From Cryptomeria japonica (Eukaryota > Streptophyta > Pinopsida > Cupressales > Cupressaceae): a DNA stretch of 58,000 nt. Each line of letters starts with the position of its first letter. The stretch's first letter is position 1. The notes under the pieces are model-generated. The model was not told the DNA's origin. It did not search any database and saw nothing but the letters and a program-made list of their open reading frames with translations. The position numbers and the translations under genes are program-made. The stretch lies in the NCBI RefSeq assembly GCF_030272615.1, contig NC_081405.1, positions 19,678,547 to 19,736,546 of the forward strand. Reading direction: 5' to 3'. Of the stretch, positions 43,172 through 54,400 are shown one piece after another.

Positions 43172-45183
43172 GATGTGATTGAAAAAATCTTGATGACATT
43201 ACCGGTAAGCTAGAGTGATAAGATCTTAGTGATTGAAGAAACTTATGATCCAAAGAAGTTTACCAGAGAGCAAATTTTTGGTACCCTAATTGCATTCAAA
43301 GTAAAGAAAAAATTGGAAAGGACAAAGACAAGTCAAAGACCACATTCAAGGCATCTGAAAACAATCCAAATGATGAAGAGAGCCCGGATGAGGTGGAAGC
43401 AAAATTTGTGAGAAAAATGAAGAAAGGCACTGACAAGTACAAAGGTATGTTACCCTTTAAATATTTTAGATGTGGAAAGATTAGTCATATTGTAACTAGA
43501 TGTCCAGAAAAGGGAACTAGACATAAATTTAAGAAAAACAAGGGAAAATTCAATAAGAAAACATATTATGTTAAGAATGATGCTGGCATCTCAGATGATG
43601 AATCAGACTATGAGGATGATGATTGCTTGTTTCTGGTAGAAAAGGACGTTCCTAAGTTTGATATCTCTAAGATTGTTGTTAACGCATTTCATGCTAGAAA
43701 AGATAAGAATTAATGGTTGATTGACAGTGGATGTTCAAATCATATAACTAGTGATAAAAGTAAGTTCATAAAACTTGAAAAATATGATGGAGGTTCAGTT
43801 AGGTTTGAAGATGATCAGACAACACAAATTGTTGGTATTGGCTCAATTACTTTTGATAATAAATATATCATTGACAATGTCTATTATGTGAAGGATTTGC
43901 ATCACAATCTCTTGAGTGTTGGACAGATATGCGAAAATAGATACAATGTTGTTTTTCAAGACAATGGATGTGAAATCGAGGAGTTTAGAATGATCATTGC
44001 AGCCAGAAGAAGGACAAATGGAAATATGTACAAATTGGAAGGAGCTACAAAATATTGCTCGATATCACAACTTGATGATAGCTGGCTATGGCACTGGACG
44101 ATGTGTCATACCAATTTTGACAACTTGGTATAGATTAGTTCAAGGAGTATAGTAAGAGATTTGCCCAAATTGAGTAAACCAAAGAACAACATTTGCAGGG
44201 AATGTCAAGTAGGAAAGCATACTAGAAGCACATTCAGAGGAAAGGAGTAGTCATCCACTAGATTACTAGATTTGGTTCACATAGATCTTTGTGGTCCGAC
44301 CCAGACAAGAAGCCTGTGAGGTAAGAGGTATTTAATGTTACTGATTAATAATTATTCTAGAATGACTTGGGTTGCATTTCTAAGAAAGAAATCTGAAGCA
44401 TTACAAAAGTTCAAGATATTCAAGGAAAAAGTTGAAAATGAGGTTGACAAGAAAATAAAGTGTTTAGGTTTGACAAAGGAGGAGAATTCATCTCGGATGA
44501 GTTCGATGACTTCTGTGAGAAACATGACATCAAAAGATAGTTATCTGCCCCTAGACACCACAACAGAATGGTGTAGTTGAAACAATGGACCAAACTATAT
44601 AAGAGGCAACTAGAACCATGATAAAAGGAGTAGAGTTACCATAAGTTTACTGGAAAGAAGCAATTCATACAACAACATATACACTTAACAGAGTTTTGTA
44701 TCAGAGGAAGTATGGTAAGACATCTTATGAACTGTGGTATGGTAGAACTTTGACAGGGAAATAATTCAAAGTATTTGGAAGCAAGTTCTATATCCAAAGA
44801 GATGAGGATAATATTGGAAAGTTTGACAAGCAAACCAGATGAAGGCATATTCTTGGGTTTTTCAACAAAGAGAAAAACATATTGATGTTACAACAAAAGT
44901 TTGAATAAGATTGTTGAAAGTACAAGTGTAAAAGTTGATGTCAAGAATGCTTGAAAGGATTCAGAAATAACATTAGGATATGAATCAGATGAGTATGGAG
45001 AAAAGGAAAAGAAAGAAGAAAATAGGAGTGAAGAAAATAATGATCAATATGCTCTAACATCTGCATCCAAGACTCCAAGGTATGTCTAGAAGAATCGCTC
45101 AGAAGAACAGATCATCGAAGACAAGAACAATGGTGTCATCACAAAAAGCAAAGCAACACAAGAACAAGTCTTGTTGTGTTTAC
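43172..45183 (+). pseudogene. Copia gag-pol remnant (RLC-2b), cut by RLG-A
   Basis: Gag C-terminus (IEETYDPKKFTREQIF), eroded zinc knuckle around 43462-43506 where the first Cys is Tyr, protease WLIDSGCSNHITSD at 43714-43755, pre-integrase (LYYVKDLHHNLLSVGQI-like; WLWHWTMCH), CRECQVGKHTRS, integrase core [20 protein letters not shown], then a frameshift near 44470 through the second Asp region, and decayed sequence to 45183. RT and RNase H lie beyond the RLG-A insertion. Multiple stops (43711-43713, 44131-44133, near 44248 and 44320). The oldest-looking coding remnant here. Confidence 0.85.
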
Positions 45184-45211
45184 TGTAGACACCTAAAATT
45201 GTCCAGTCTAA

Positions 45212-45442
45212 TAAAATAAATATCTTTATTTATTTAATTATCTTAAGCCTAATTCTTCTATTAATTAAATAAATCTTTATTTATTTAATTAATTCATTTA
45301 TCCTCTTCTAGCCTTATTTCTCATTTAAATAAATACACTTATTTATTTAAATTATCATTTTTCTAAATTAAATAAATATTTTATTTATTTAATTATCCCA
45401 CTTCCTCTATTAATTAAATGAATCTTTATTTATTTAATTAAT
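45212..45442 (+). repeat. Five AT-rich hairpins in RLG-A U3
   Basis: Inverted repeats of AATTAAATAAAT and ATTTATTTAATT with 2-5 base loops at 45212-45236, 45260-45293, 45323-45352, 45365-45394 and 45409-45442, separated by short unrelated pyrimidine-rich spacers. Confidence 0.85.
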
Positions 45443-45608
45443 TAATTCATTAGCCTTTTCTACCCATGACACATGTCATTCATCTCTTAATTCATACACT
45501 ACTTACCCTTTCATTATTTTATTATTTTCTTTACCTACCCTTTAATCATAGTCGACCATTTATCTTTTACACATCTCAATATTTTCCCTCCATTTCATAT
45601 AGTGTCTT

Positions 45609-45618
45609 CTATATAAGG
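45609..45618 (+). promoter_or_regulatory. TATA box of RLG-A LTR
   Basis: CTATATAAGG followed by GATGCTTCC; position ~425 bp into the LTR fits U3/R organisation. Confidence 0.75.
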
Positions 45619-45980
45619 AGATGCTTCCTTCATTATCAAACCCTCACTATGCATCCTAACTGATCAATTGACTACACTACGCTTTGCACTTTCATATGCG
45701 ATCCTACTTGCAACCACATTTCCATTCTTTGTTGAGCTCTTGTGCACATAAAATCTGAGAGCAAATATATCAAGCAAGATCAATGGAGACAAGAAGAATG
45801 GAGATCCAAACTCTATTGGACATGTGATGGTATAATCCTTGTGATTTCATTTGATTTGCATTGTCTTAGGTAATCTTCATATGTTATGGTGGATCTTTGT
45901 TATTGTTAGGCTAGGGTTTTTGTGGTTGAATTCATTTAGTCTTTCATCATTGTTGTTATCCATTTTCACTGTATTACATT

Positions 45981-45999
45981 TTGGCACGCCCGGTGGGAC
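45981..45999 (+). promoter_or_regulatory. Primer-binding site of RLG-A
   Basis: TTGGCACGCCCGGTGGGAC, two bases after the LTR end; a form seen in plant Gypsy elements. tRNA not assigned. Confidence 0.7.
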
Positions 46000-46084
46000 T
46001 CTTGTCCCTTTTGCATTTAACATCTTTTGTTGCAAATTTTGTTTTGAGGTTGCAGATTTGACATTTCCGACAACATTTTGATAT

Positions 46085-46350
46085 TTTGCGTTTGTGCACT
46101 TTCGGATCGCGTTTTTGATTTTCTGCCGCATCTGTGACATCTGGAGCCACGTCTGCGTATTCGACAATACTTTATTTTTTTGGAGATTTCAGGAAACACG
46201 TTTGTATTCCACAGTCGCGTTTGTGAGGTCTTCAGTCGCGTTTGCATTAGAAAAATGTGTCTACGTTTGGGAGTCGCGTCTATGTCAGATCTAGGTGCGT
46301 CTGTGTGTTCTGGCAGCATCTGTGTCTGTGACAACTGCGTTTGTGCTTGG
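46085..46350 (+). repeat. GCGTYTGTG motif cluster 1 in RLG-A leader
   Basis: At least eight GCGTTTGTG, GCGTCTGTG or near variants (e.g. near 46088, 46152, 46206, 46239, 46293, 46339) in noncoding leader RNA sequence, spaced irregularly by 20-50 bp. Confidence 0.7.
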
Positions 46351-46929
46351 TTGTTGCATTTTTTTTGTTTCATTGATTCAGTTTGCATCATTTAGATTTC
46401 AGATCTGGTTTATTTTGAGCTAACATTTTCAAATCTAGCTAACAAAAGTGGTGCAACTTGTCTTGGTCAACAAAATGCATTGTTGAAGGCCCCTATTTCA
46501 CAAAGTCTTTTGGATCTAAAATTTACCTAACTTGTGTGCTTGCAGGAAGGGGTGATTATTTGAAACAATCCAAACTACTAATAGATCTTTGTTGCAGGAC
46601 CTTGGCAAGGGTTTTTGATCTTTATTATGTGCCTTGTTTTCATAGATTAGCAAACACTTCGATTGATGCACTAAAATTGAATCATTGTCTTTTGTGTCTT
46701 GAGTAATAGGCTCTTTTTATTTAATCTTTAGAGGGCCTATCTTCCCATGTGGTCATTAGGACTACTAGTGAGGAGAGAATGACCCAAGTGGTAGCAAAAG
46801 AAAAGCCATATTCTTCCAAACCACTATAAATAACTATATTCATGGTGAAAACTATGGATAACATGTGTTGATTAGTTCATACCGACACTATGTCTCCCCA
46901 TAAACTTGTTTGATCAAATTTATTTGATC
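46351..46929 (+). other. Leader of RLG-A, nothing recognised
   Basis: Noncoding leader sequence between the first motif cluster and the GC-richer block. The short open runs here have no family resemblance. Confidence 0.5.
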
Positions 46930-47270
46930 ATTTATAGGGCGTAACCCCTACCGGTTGGGAGCCTTTTGTATTTATAGAGCTGAAAGTGCCACATGTATGG
47001 CCACATGAGCAGATGCCCTTACTAGCACCTTTTTGTTTTAGAACCCAAAATCCTTCTAGTTGTTGGGGCAGGAGGTTGGACCTCTGGTAGCGGCCCACAC
47101 ACATATGGTTCTTAGTAGAGATATAAAGTTTGCCACGCAGAGTTTTCATGGGGACTGATGCTTGGCTGCCCCGAGAAGTGAGTGTCGAGGGTGGAACCAG
47201 TGGGGTCAAGCATCTAAGTATCTGCTCTGAATAACATAGCCTCGGGGGAAACTCCATGTGGGATCAACAA
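46930..47270 (+). other. GC-richer, possibly structured block of RLG-A leader
   Basis: Distinctly higher G+C than its surroundings, with GGGCGTAACCCCTACCGG, AGGAGGTTGGACCTC (a GAGGTCC/GGACCTC-like inverted repeat) and GGCTGCCCCGAG. No coding character on the plus strand. May be an RNA structure (packaging, dimerisation or translation), which is inference only. Confidence 0.4.
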
Positions 47271-47549
47271 CTATTGTCTTGGCCAGCCATAAGAATTGTG
47301 CTTGACTTATTTTGAACAATCAAACATTCAAGACCAAACACCAAAACATTGTGTCTTTTGTGTCTTCAAGTGTATGCAAAACATTTTTACATCAAACAAC
47401 ACACTTGTCTTTGAGTCATTTTGGGAAGTCTAAACACTTGCAAACATTGAGTCCTCATCAACACTGTGTCCTCTTGTCATGAAAAATAGTCAAACATTCA
47501 GATTTGGTCACAACAAAACAACTTCACAGATTGGAAAAATTGCACAAAG

Positions 47550-47765
47550 TTTGCAAAAATGCGTCTGTGTCTAACAGAATAGCGTCTGTGTCATCTGAAC
47601 GCGTCTGTGTCTTTTGAGCAACATTGCATTTACAACATCTCAGAAATGCATCTGTGTCTGATAGAATAGCGTCTATGTCATTTAAGCGCATTTGTGTCTG
47701 ACAGAATAGCATCTGTGTCATTAAAGTGTGTCTGTGAAGTATACAGGCACGTCTGTGTTCAGGAT
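47550..47765 (+). repeat. GCGTCTGTGTC motif cluster 2 in RLG-A leader
   Basis: About nine copies: GCGTCTGTGTC or variants near 47561, 47582, 47601, 47647, 47669, 47689, 47709, 47728 and 47750, several followed by TAACAGAATA or TGACAGAATA, giving a ~20 bp and ~40 bp substructure. The reverse strand has a spurious repetitive ORF. Confidence 0.85.
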
Positions 47766-48248
47766 TGAAAACTTCCATAATTTAGCAAACAAGAACAGTC
47801 AGTTTCAGACTTATTGAGCTTCCTAGGTTATCTCTCTAGGGTTTTCATCTCGCATTCAACCTGTCTTTGGGTCTCACAAAGTCCATTATTGCTTTACACC
47901 TTACATTACATTCACATTTATCTAAACTTGAGTCAAAAGGTCACTTGCTTGTCCTCATCATACTTTGTCAACATACTACATACAACAACACTTTGCTAAG
48001 TGGTCCCTCATCAAGGTCTCTCACCTTTGGGTCTCATTTGGACGTACTTAGAGTCAAGGTCAACTTACCTCATCAAGAGAAACTATCATCTCTTTGGAAG
48101 CCACACCTACTCTACTACATACATACTTGGTCTTGCACTTTGGACATTGCAAGTACACTTCAGATTCATTTACATTCCATCTAACTCTTGGTCTTTCATA
48201 TCTTTCCATTTTCATCTAGTCTCACACATCTTGGTCAAGACCTAGTAC
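47766..48248 (+). other. End of RLG-A leader before gag
   Basis: CT/CA-rich noncoding sequence with a weak GGTCTCTCACCTTTGGGTCTC repeat near 47870 and 48017; no gene. Confidence 0.5.
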
Positions 48249-50798
48249 ATGGTTGAAACTCATTTCCAAAAATCTAGGAGAGAAGATAAAGAGGCTCAAG
48301 AGTCTGCAAAAATGAGTTCTTATGAGTATGACAATGATGTCTTTTTCAATTTTGATCATACTACATTACCTGACATGGATGCCTATAGAAACATTCCAAA
48401 TGTTGAGAACATGGACACTACAAACAACAATGATACACACAATGACAATATGGACAACTTCTTCGTACATTCAACAAAAGTGGAAGACACCATTATGAAT
48501 CCCCATTTCAATCGATTGGTTGAGGAAATAATGAGGAGAGATAGACAATACTTTCTACAAGTGATGGCACAAAGTGGAGCCAAGATCCCTCATGATTTCG
48601 ACATGTCTCAAATAATGGAAAATTGACCTTTGCAAAAAACTCACTCCAACATGGATCAAAGGAGGTCTAATAGTGGAGGAAATAGAGGACCACATAGGGT
48701 GCCTGAATCACCATCATCTTTGTTTCAAAAAATAGAGGTCCCTTACACACACGGTCAAGCATATGATACTCACCTTCACAGACCATTATGGAGATCTTAT
48801 TGAGAAAAATATGCTCAATCACATACCAATGCTAAGGATCAACCACCAAAGCAATTGGATATTCAAAGACATTCTCAAAATTTGGACACAAGGAAACCCC
48901 ACGTCAAATTTGGGGGCAACACACTAGAACAAACTCGTGACATGCCTATAGAGTATGGTATGCATGGACAAAGCAGATATTCCATTCCTCATTATGACTC
49001 TATACCAAGTGGTCCATATACGCAGCATCATTATAGACCTCCTCCATATGAACATGTGTATGATCAATATCATCCATATATGCAACATGCTCCTCCTCCA
49101 ATTGGTGCCTCAAGCATGGGGTATCATCCAAGAAGTCGGTCTCCACCGAAGAACAATTTGGAGCAACAAATTAGGGACTTACAAAAGAAAATGGAGTACA
49201 TAAATACACCAAAGCCAACTTACAAAATGAGAGACATATGTCCTTATCCATTTGACAAGAGCATTCCAATGCCTCCTTTTTCTACACCTAAGTTTGATAA
49301 GTATAGAGGTAGAGGGGATCCTAAGGCACATATAAGACAGTTTTTCATAGCTTGCATTGAGGTAGCAGGAGAAGAGACATATTTGATGAGATTATTCCCA
49401 TAAAGCTTAGGTGATCAAGCTATGGAAGGGTTCTCCCAACTCCCACCTGGAATTAAGTCTTGGGGTGATCTAGCAGAGGCATTTATCCAACATTTCTCAT
49501 ACAACATAGAGACAAACATATCAATGACTACTTTGTCCAACACCAAACAAAAGGATGGCGAATCTTTTTCATCATTTTTACAAAGATGGAGGAATCTAGC
49601 CAGTATATGCTCTTGTGAAATTCCACAAAAACAAATGGTAGAAATGTTCACCCAGAATGTTAATAAAGACATTGGCTATGATCTAAGGAAAGCTTGTTTG
49701 TCCACCTTCAAGGACATCATTGAAAAAGGCTTAGCGACAAAAAAGGTCCTAATTGAACAGGGAGTCATTAAGATATTCAAGGAAAACAAAGATGACTTTA
49801 AAGGAAAAGATAAGCCAAGATTTTGGAACAAAAACAAGAACATAGTCAATGATGTTGTTGTTGATGCCAATACAGTGCGACCCAAAATCATTTTTTTGAG
49901 ATCAATCTCTACAAACAATCAAGTGAATACTCAAACAACTTCCAGATCACGAAGGAAGTACACCCCATTGGGAGAACCACTTGAGTCAGTTTTCAAGAAG
50001 CTAGTGGCAAACAAAGTAATCACAATTCTAGATTTTCCTCCATATGAGCCAAAGGTCAAACCAAATTGGTTGAATGATGATGAGTATTGCGAATTCCATA
50101 AGAGCAAGGGTCATAAGATAGGAAATTGTCATCGACTGAAGAACATCATACAAGATCTAATTGATAGAGGTGACATTGAGATTGAAGGACACTCATCCAA
50201 TCAAGAACATGAGATGTTTAAGGAACCATTCCCAAAGCATGACAAGGGAAAAGTTGCAGCCACAAATGACCAAACCAATACAAGAGCATCCTATAACTAT
50301 GATTCAACTATCAATCACATCTCGATGGATAATTATGTCTCTACCATTATCATCAAGGACAAAACGCCTGAGAATTCTACCCAAAGACCCAAGATTGTCC
50401 TAAAAGGCATTGGATCTCCTTCCGAACCTACCTCTAAATGTCATGTTACAACCCATCGAGGTAAATTCACTTTGCAAGGTGCTCCAACTAAAAACACAAC
50501 TTCCTCATCAACCAAGCCTGAGTATGACCTTGTAGAACAGTTAGGGAAGACACCTGCGCTTATTTCAATCCTTGAGCTTTTACATATATCCCCTGCACAT
50601 AAAGCCATTCTTGATAAAATCTTGAGAGACACTTCCATCCCTACTGATCTGAACGTGGACCAGTTTCAAGCCATGGTGGGATACCTTTCCATTCCACACT
50701 CCCTTACATTCACAGAAGCCGATGACACCTCCGTAAGTCAGCCACATAATGCACCTTTACACATTGAAGCCTTCATACACAAACATCGAATAAAATGA
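48249..50798 (+). pseudogene. gag: Gag of RLG-A
   Basis: One reading frame with three internal stops (48624-48626, near 48799, 49401-49403). Low-complexity Asn/Asp N-terminus, Tyr/Pro/His-rich region, then the capsid core: FDKYRGRGDPKAHIRQF, PPGIKSWGDLAEAF, DGESFSSFLQRWRNLA (retrotransposon Gag, PF03732-like). It then has a variant zinc knuckle CEFHKSKGHKIGNC at 50088-50129 in which the second Cys is His, as is usual in Tat Gag. The Met at 48249 is the first in frame; 48312 is an alternative. Passes in frame to protease after TGA 50796-50798. Confidence 0.9.
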
Positions 50799-51278
50799 GT
50801 CCTGATAGATGGAGTAGGTCTAAACATTTGTACATTAAGCACTATTAAACAATTGGGATATTCTAATAAAGCTGTGAATTCTACAAACAAAATTACCATC
50901 AAGGCATATGATGATGAAGAGCATTCATCCAAAGGCACAATCACCTTGCCTCTCAGAGTTGGACCAGTTACAAAGGATGTGGTTTGTCAAGTCCTAGACC
51001 TAGATCTCACATACAATATATTACTAGGACATCCTTGGATTCATGAAATGAGGGCAGTCCCATCTTCATACCACCAATGCATTAAGTTTCCTCACAATGG
51101 AGTTGAAATAACAGTTAATGGAGATCCTAATCCATTCATATACTGCAATAACTTGAGACCAAAAACTGAGATGATCATTCCCAGTAATTGCGAAGTTGTT
51201 ACTTCTTCAACATACATTGATCCTGAATCATTAAAACCTTCGACATCAAAACAAGGTGAGCTTAAAGGGAAATTCTAG
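50799..51278 (+). pseudogene. Aspartic protease of RLG-A
   Basis: VLIDGVGLNICTLSTIKQLG carries the catalytic Asp, but the usual Asp-Gly-Gly-Ala is one residue shorter (DGVG). YNILLGHPWIHEMRAVPS is the conserved second half, followed by the YHQCIKFP segment typical of plant Gypsy proteases. Same frame as gag; ends TAG 51276-51278 with the frame still meaningful beyond. Confidence 0.85.
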
Positions 51279-51287
51279 GACAAGGGC

Positions 51288-52511
51288 ATGGGTGAATACA
51301 CTTTGAATCAAACCATGTACTTACAACAAGTCATGAGTTCACCAAAAGAATATAGAAAACCACATCCTAATAAGCAGGTATCTATCATTATACTCAAATG
51401 GGACACTACTATCTTTCAAAGATGGGGTGAACTGGAAGAGGAAGACTTACACAAAATGCTTTACAAAGACCTTGATAATGATACACAAGATCACATCAGC
51501 ATACCATGTGAGAAGTATGGAAAAGGGTTCAAGATTCTACAAAAATTTGGGTATGATGGCAAAAGCCCTCTTGGCTTAAGAAAGGAAGGCATCATTGAAC
51601 CTTTACAACCTGAATTGACATTCAAAAAGGTATGCTCAAAGGGACTTGGTTTCATGACTTCCAAGGTCCACACTCAAAGGATGGAAGAAGCATTACAAAT
51701 CAAAGCTACCAAAATTCAATAAGAGAATTGCTATTCCACAGACTCCAACGAATGGGAATAGGGTTCAGACAAATCCTCCAGTGACTATGAGCTCACCGAG
51801 ACATTCAAAGAGCCAGATGAACCCACAGAAGAAGAGGAATTTTTTGAAAAATTCAAAGTTGGTCAAGAAACAACCCCGAAGGATCCCATATAGTCCTTGC
51901 CTCTAGGTCCTAGGTTGAAATCACATAGAATGAGAACACCTATCCCAGAATGCGCTACTAGTGATGATAATTTGGATTCGTTCACGATTGAGATTGATGA
52001 GGAGAGTGCCAATGATGACCTTGATAACTACCTCGACATACCTAAATATAACTGCATCTTCACTCTTAGCCCTGCTAACTTAAAAGAAATCAAAGGCCTT
52101 CCCCTTGTTCACCACCAACTTATTGACTGGGACCATGAAGGACCTACACAGTTTGACACATTCCAAAATGATGAAGCTTTTATTGACTATCTTGGCATAC
52201 AAGATGATCTTCCCCCTAGGGACCATAAAGTGGGATACACTATAGAACTCAATAGCGTGGCATATATTGGTGAGGGTGTCGAGCCTTCCAGTTCCAAAAA
52301 TATAAAAATAAAAACAAACCAAGGGTATTATGGTGAAAACCACAATGTGGCGCTGTCTGACCCCAAAAAAGTAAAAAGAAAGGACGTATCTGAGGGCAAA
52401 AACCTCTCCGAGGCACCCAAAGATGGAAGGCTCAACATTCTCCTAGCATCATATGAGGAAAAGTCATCCATGTTGGTAGAGGAGACTATCAAAACAAACA
52501 CCGGTACATAA
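51288..52511 (+). pseudogene. G-patch domain and linker between protease and RT, RLG-A
   Basis: Around 51513-51611 the frame reads YGKGFKILQKFGYDGKSPLG followed by LRKEGIIEPLQP. The spaced glycines and aromatic/hydrophobic positions fit a G-patch, a short glycine-rich RNA-binding/helicase-cofactor motif. It is followed by an acidic linker (TFKEPDEPTEEEEFFEKF) and a 200-codon region with FTLSPANLKEIKGLP, with stops at 51720-51722, near 51760 and 51891, and at 52509-52511. All in the gag frame, so part of one ancestral polyprotein. Confidence 0.75.
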
Positions 52512-53475
52512 GAAGTTCCACACAACATATTCCTGGCTCAATCTTTGATAGAGTCAGAAAGGTCAAAATTCATAAGTTTCTTCACAGAATGACAAATCAA
52601 CTTTGCATGGTCATACGTTGATATGCTTGGATTGGATCCAGATTTGGTAATGCACCATTTGACCGTTAAACCGGGGGCAAAACCAATGAAACAGAAATTA
52701 AGAAAGATGCATCCACAAATTGCATTATTAGTCAAAGCAGAGCTTGGGAAATTATTGGATGTCGGATTCATACACCCAATTGATTATCCTGAATGGATCT
52801 CCAACTTAGTGCCTATCAGTAAACCAGATCGTAGTATTAGAATATGTACAGATTTTAGAGACATCAACAAAGCTTGTCCTAAGGATGATTTTCCATTACC
52901 AAATATTGACCTGATTGTCGATCTCATAGCAGGTCATGCGATGTTATCTTTGATGGATGGATTCTCTGGTTACAATCAAATAAAAATCACATCCGAGGAT
53001 CACCACAAAACAACATTCACTTATCCTTGGGGAACTTTCTATTGGAATGTCATGCCCTTTGGGCTAAAAAATGCAAGCACTACATATCAAAGAGCCATGA
53101 CTACTATCTTTCATGATCTCATGCATGTTACTGTGGAAGATTATGTTGATGACCTCTTGGAAAAATCAATAGACAGAGATACACATTTGGACATACTTTC
53201 AGTTGTCTTTGATCGGTTGGAAAAGTATAAAGTAAGATTAAACCCCAAGAAATGTGTCTTTGGAGTAACCTCCGAGAAGCTCCTAGGATTCATTGTATCA
53301 AAAAGAGGAATCGAAGTCAATCCAGCAAAAGTCAAAGCCATCCTAGAGATGCAACCACCACGAAATATCAGTTAGCTTCAATCTTTGCAAGGGAGACTCC
53401 AGTCCATACGAAGATTCATAGCACAACTTGTAGATAAGTGTAATCCCTTTCAGCACTTGCTACATAAAATACATC
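52512..53475 (+). pseudogene. Reverse transcriptase of RLG-A
   Basis: VMHHLTVKPGAKPMKQKLRK, RICTDFRDINKACPKDDFPL, DGFSGYNQIKI, TPWGTF-type YPWGTFYWNVMPFGLKNA, catalytic YVDD at 53142-53153, and the C-terminal KLLGFIVSKRGIEVNPAK-like end. Still in the gag frame, with a TGA near 52590 and TAG 53373-53375 followed by readable LQSIRRFIAQL. A frameshift before 53548 moves the rest of pol to another frame. Confidence 0.93.
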
Positions 53476-53996
53476 AAATTCAAATGGGATGATAACTGTC
53501 AACAAGCTTTCCAAATACTCAAAGATTATCTTCTGAATCCGCTAGTTTTGATGCCACCAGTTCTAGATCAACCTCTATTACTATACATATCAGCTACTTC
53601 AATAGCCTTGGGGGCACTCTTAGCGCAACAAGTTGCTGAGGGCAATGAAAATGCAGTATACTATATCAGTCGCACATTGGTGGGATATGAGCAAAACTAC
53701 ACACCAATTGAGCGTACATGTCTTGTTGTGGTCTTTGCTTTGCAGAAATTACGACATTACATGCTAACTCATAAGACTAAGTTGGTTGCAAGGATTGATC
53801 CATTGAAATACCTTCTCAATAAAGCAACACTTACTGGGCAACTAGCTAAATGGGTGATGATCCTAAGTGAATTCAACATTGAGTATGTGGATAGAAAAGC
53901 AATAAAAGGACAAGCTATCACATATCAGTTAGCAGATGCTCCCATGATAGATGATGTTCCTCTAATTTCAGAATTTCCAGATGAATCCATTTTAAC
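53476..53996 (+). pseudogene. Degenerate first RNase H of RLG-A
   Basis: LLLYISATSIALGALLAQ occupies the place of the catalytic YTDAS motif without its Asp; YYISRTLVGYEQNYTPIERTC and LRHYMLTHKTKL are conserved RNase H/connection features. Probably structural, as the retroviral connection domain is, with catalysis taken by the next domain (inference from the Tat literature). Confidence 0.85.
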
Positions 53997-54400
53997 AGTG
54001 TCGCATGCAAAACCTTGGCAACTATACTTTGATGGCTCATACACACAGCATGGGGCAGGAGCTGTCATCCTTTTCATAACTCCTCAAGGGGATTGTATAC
54101 CAAAATCATGTAGATTATCATTTCCTTGCACTAATAACATAGCGGAATATGAGGCATTAACAACTGGATTACGGATTGCAGTTCAGTGGAAGATCCAGGA
54201 ACTTTGTGTTTTTGGAGACTCTTAACTTGTAATTCGTCAAGCAACTAATGATTACCAAACAAAGGATGATAAATTAATGCCTTACAAAAGAATGGTGGAT
54301 GACCTGAAACAACATTTCATGAAGATAGACTTTGAGCAGATACCCAGAGAGCAGAATAGAGCCGCGGATGCCATGGCTACAATTACTTCACTAATTGATC
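53997..54400 (+). pseudogene. Second (archaeal-like) RNase H of RLG-A, after RT
   Basis: LYFDGSYTQHGAGAVILF (Asp at 54031-54033), NIAEYEALTTGLRIAV (Glu), CVFGDS (Asp) and IPREQNRAADAMATI (Asp): the full acidic set. A TAA at 54223-54225 directly after GDS breaks it, probably from CAA. Position after the first RNase H is the ordinary Tat order and contrasts with RLG-B. Confidence 0.88.

Larger units (their letters stand above)
45184..45978 (+). repeat. 5' LTR of RLG-A
   Basis: Starts TGTAGACACC and ends GTATTACA just before the primer site. 795 bp. U3 has five AT-rich hairpins (45212-45442); TATA box CTATATAAGG at 45609-45618. No ORF, in contrast to RLG-B. Confidence 0.85.

Noticed and set aside
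47524-47778. Minus-strand ORF with repeated DTDA(I/F)L peptides
   Set aside because: Shadow of the GCGTCTGTGTC motif cluster in the RLG-A leader.
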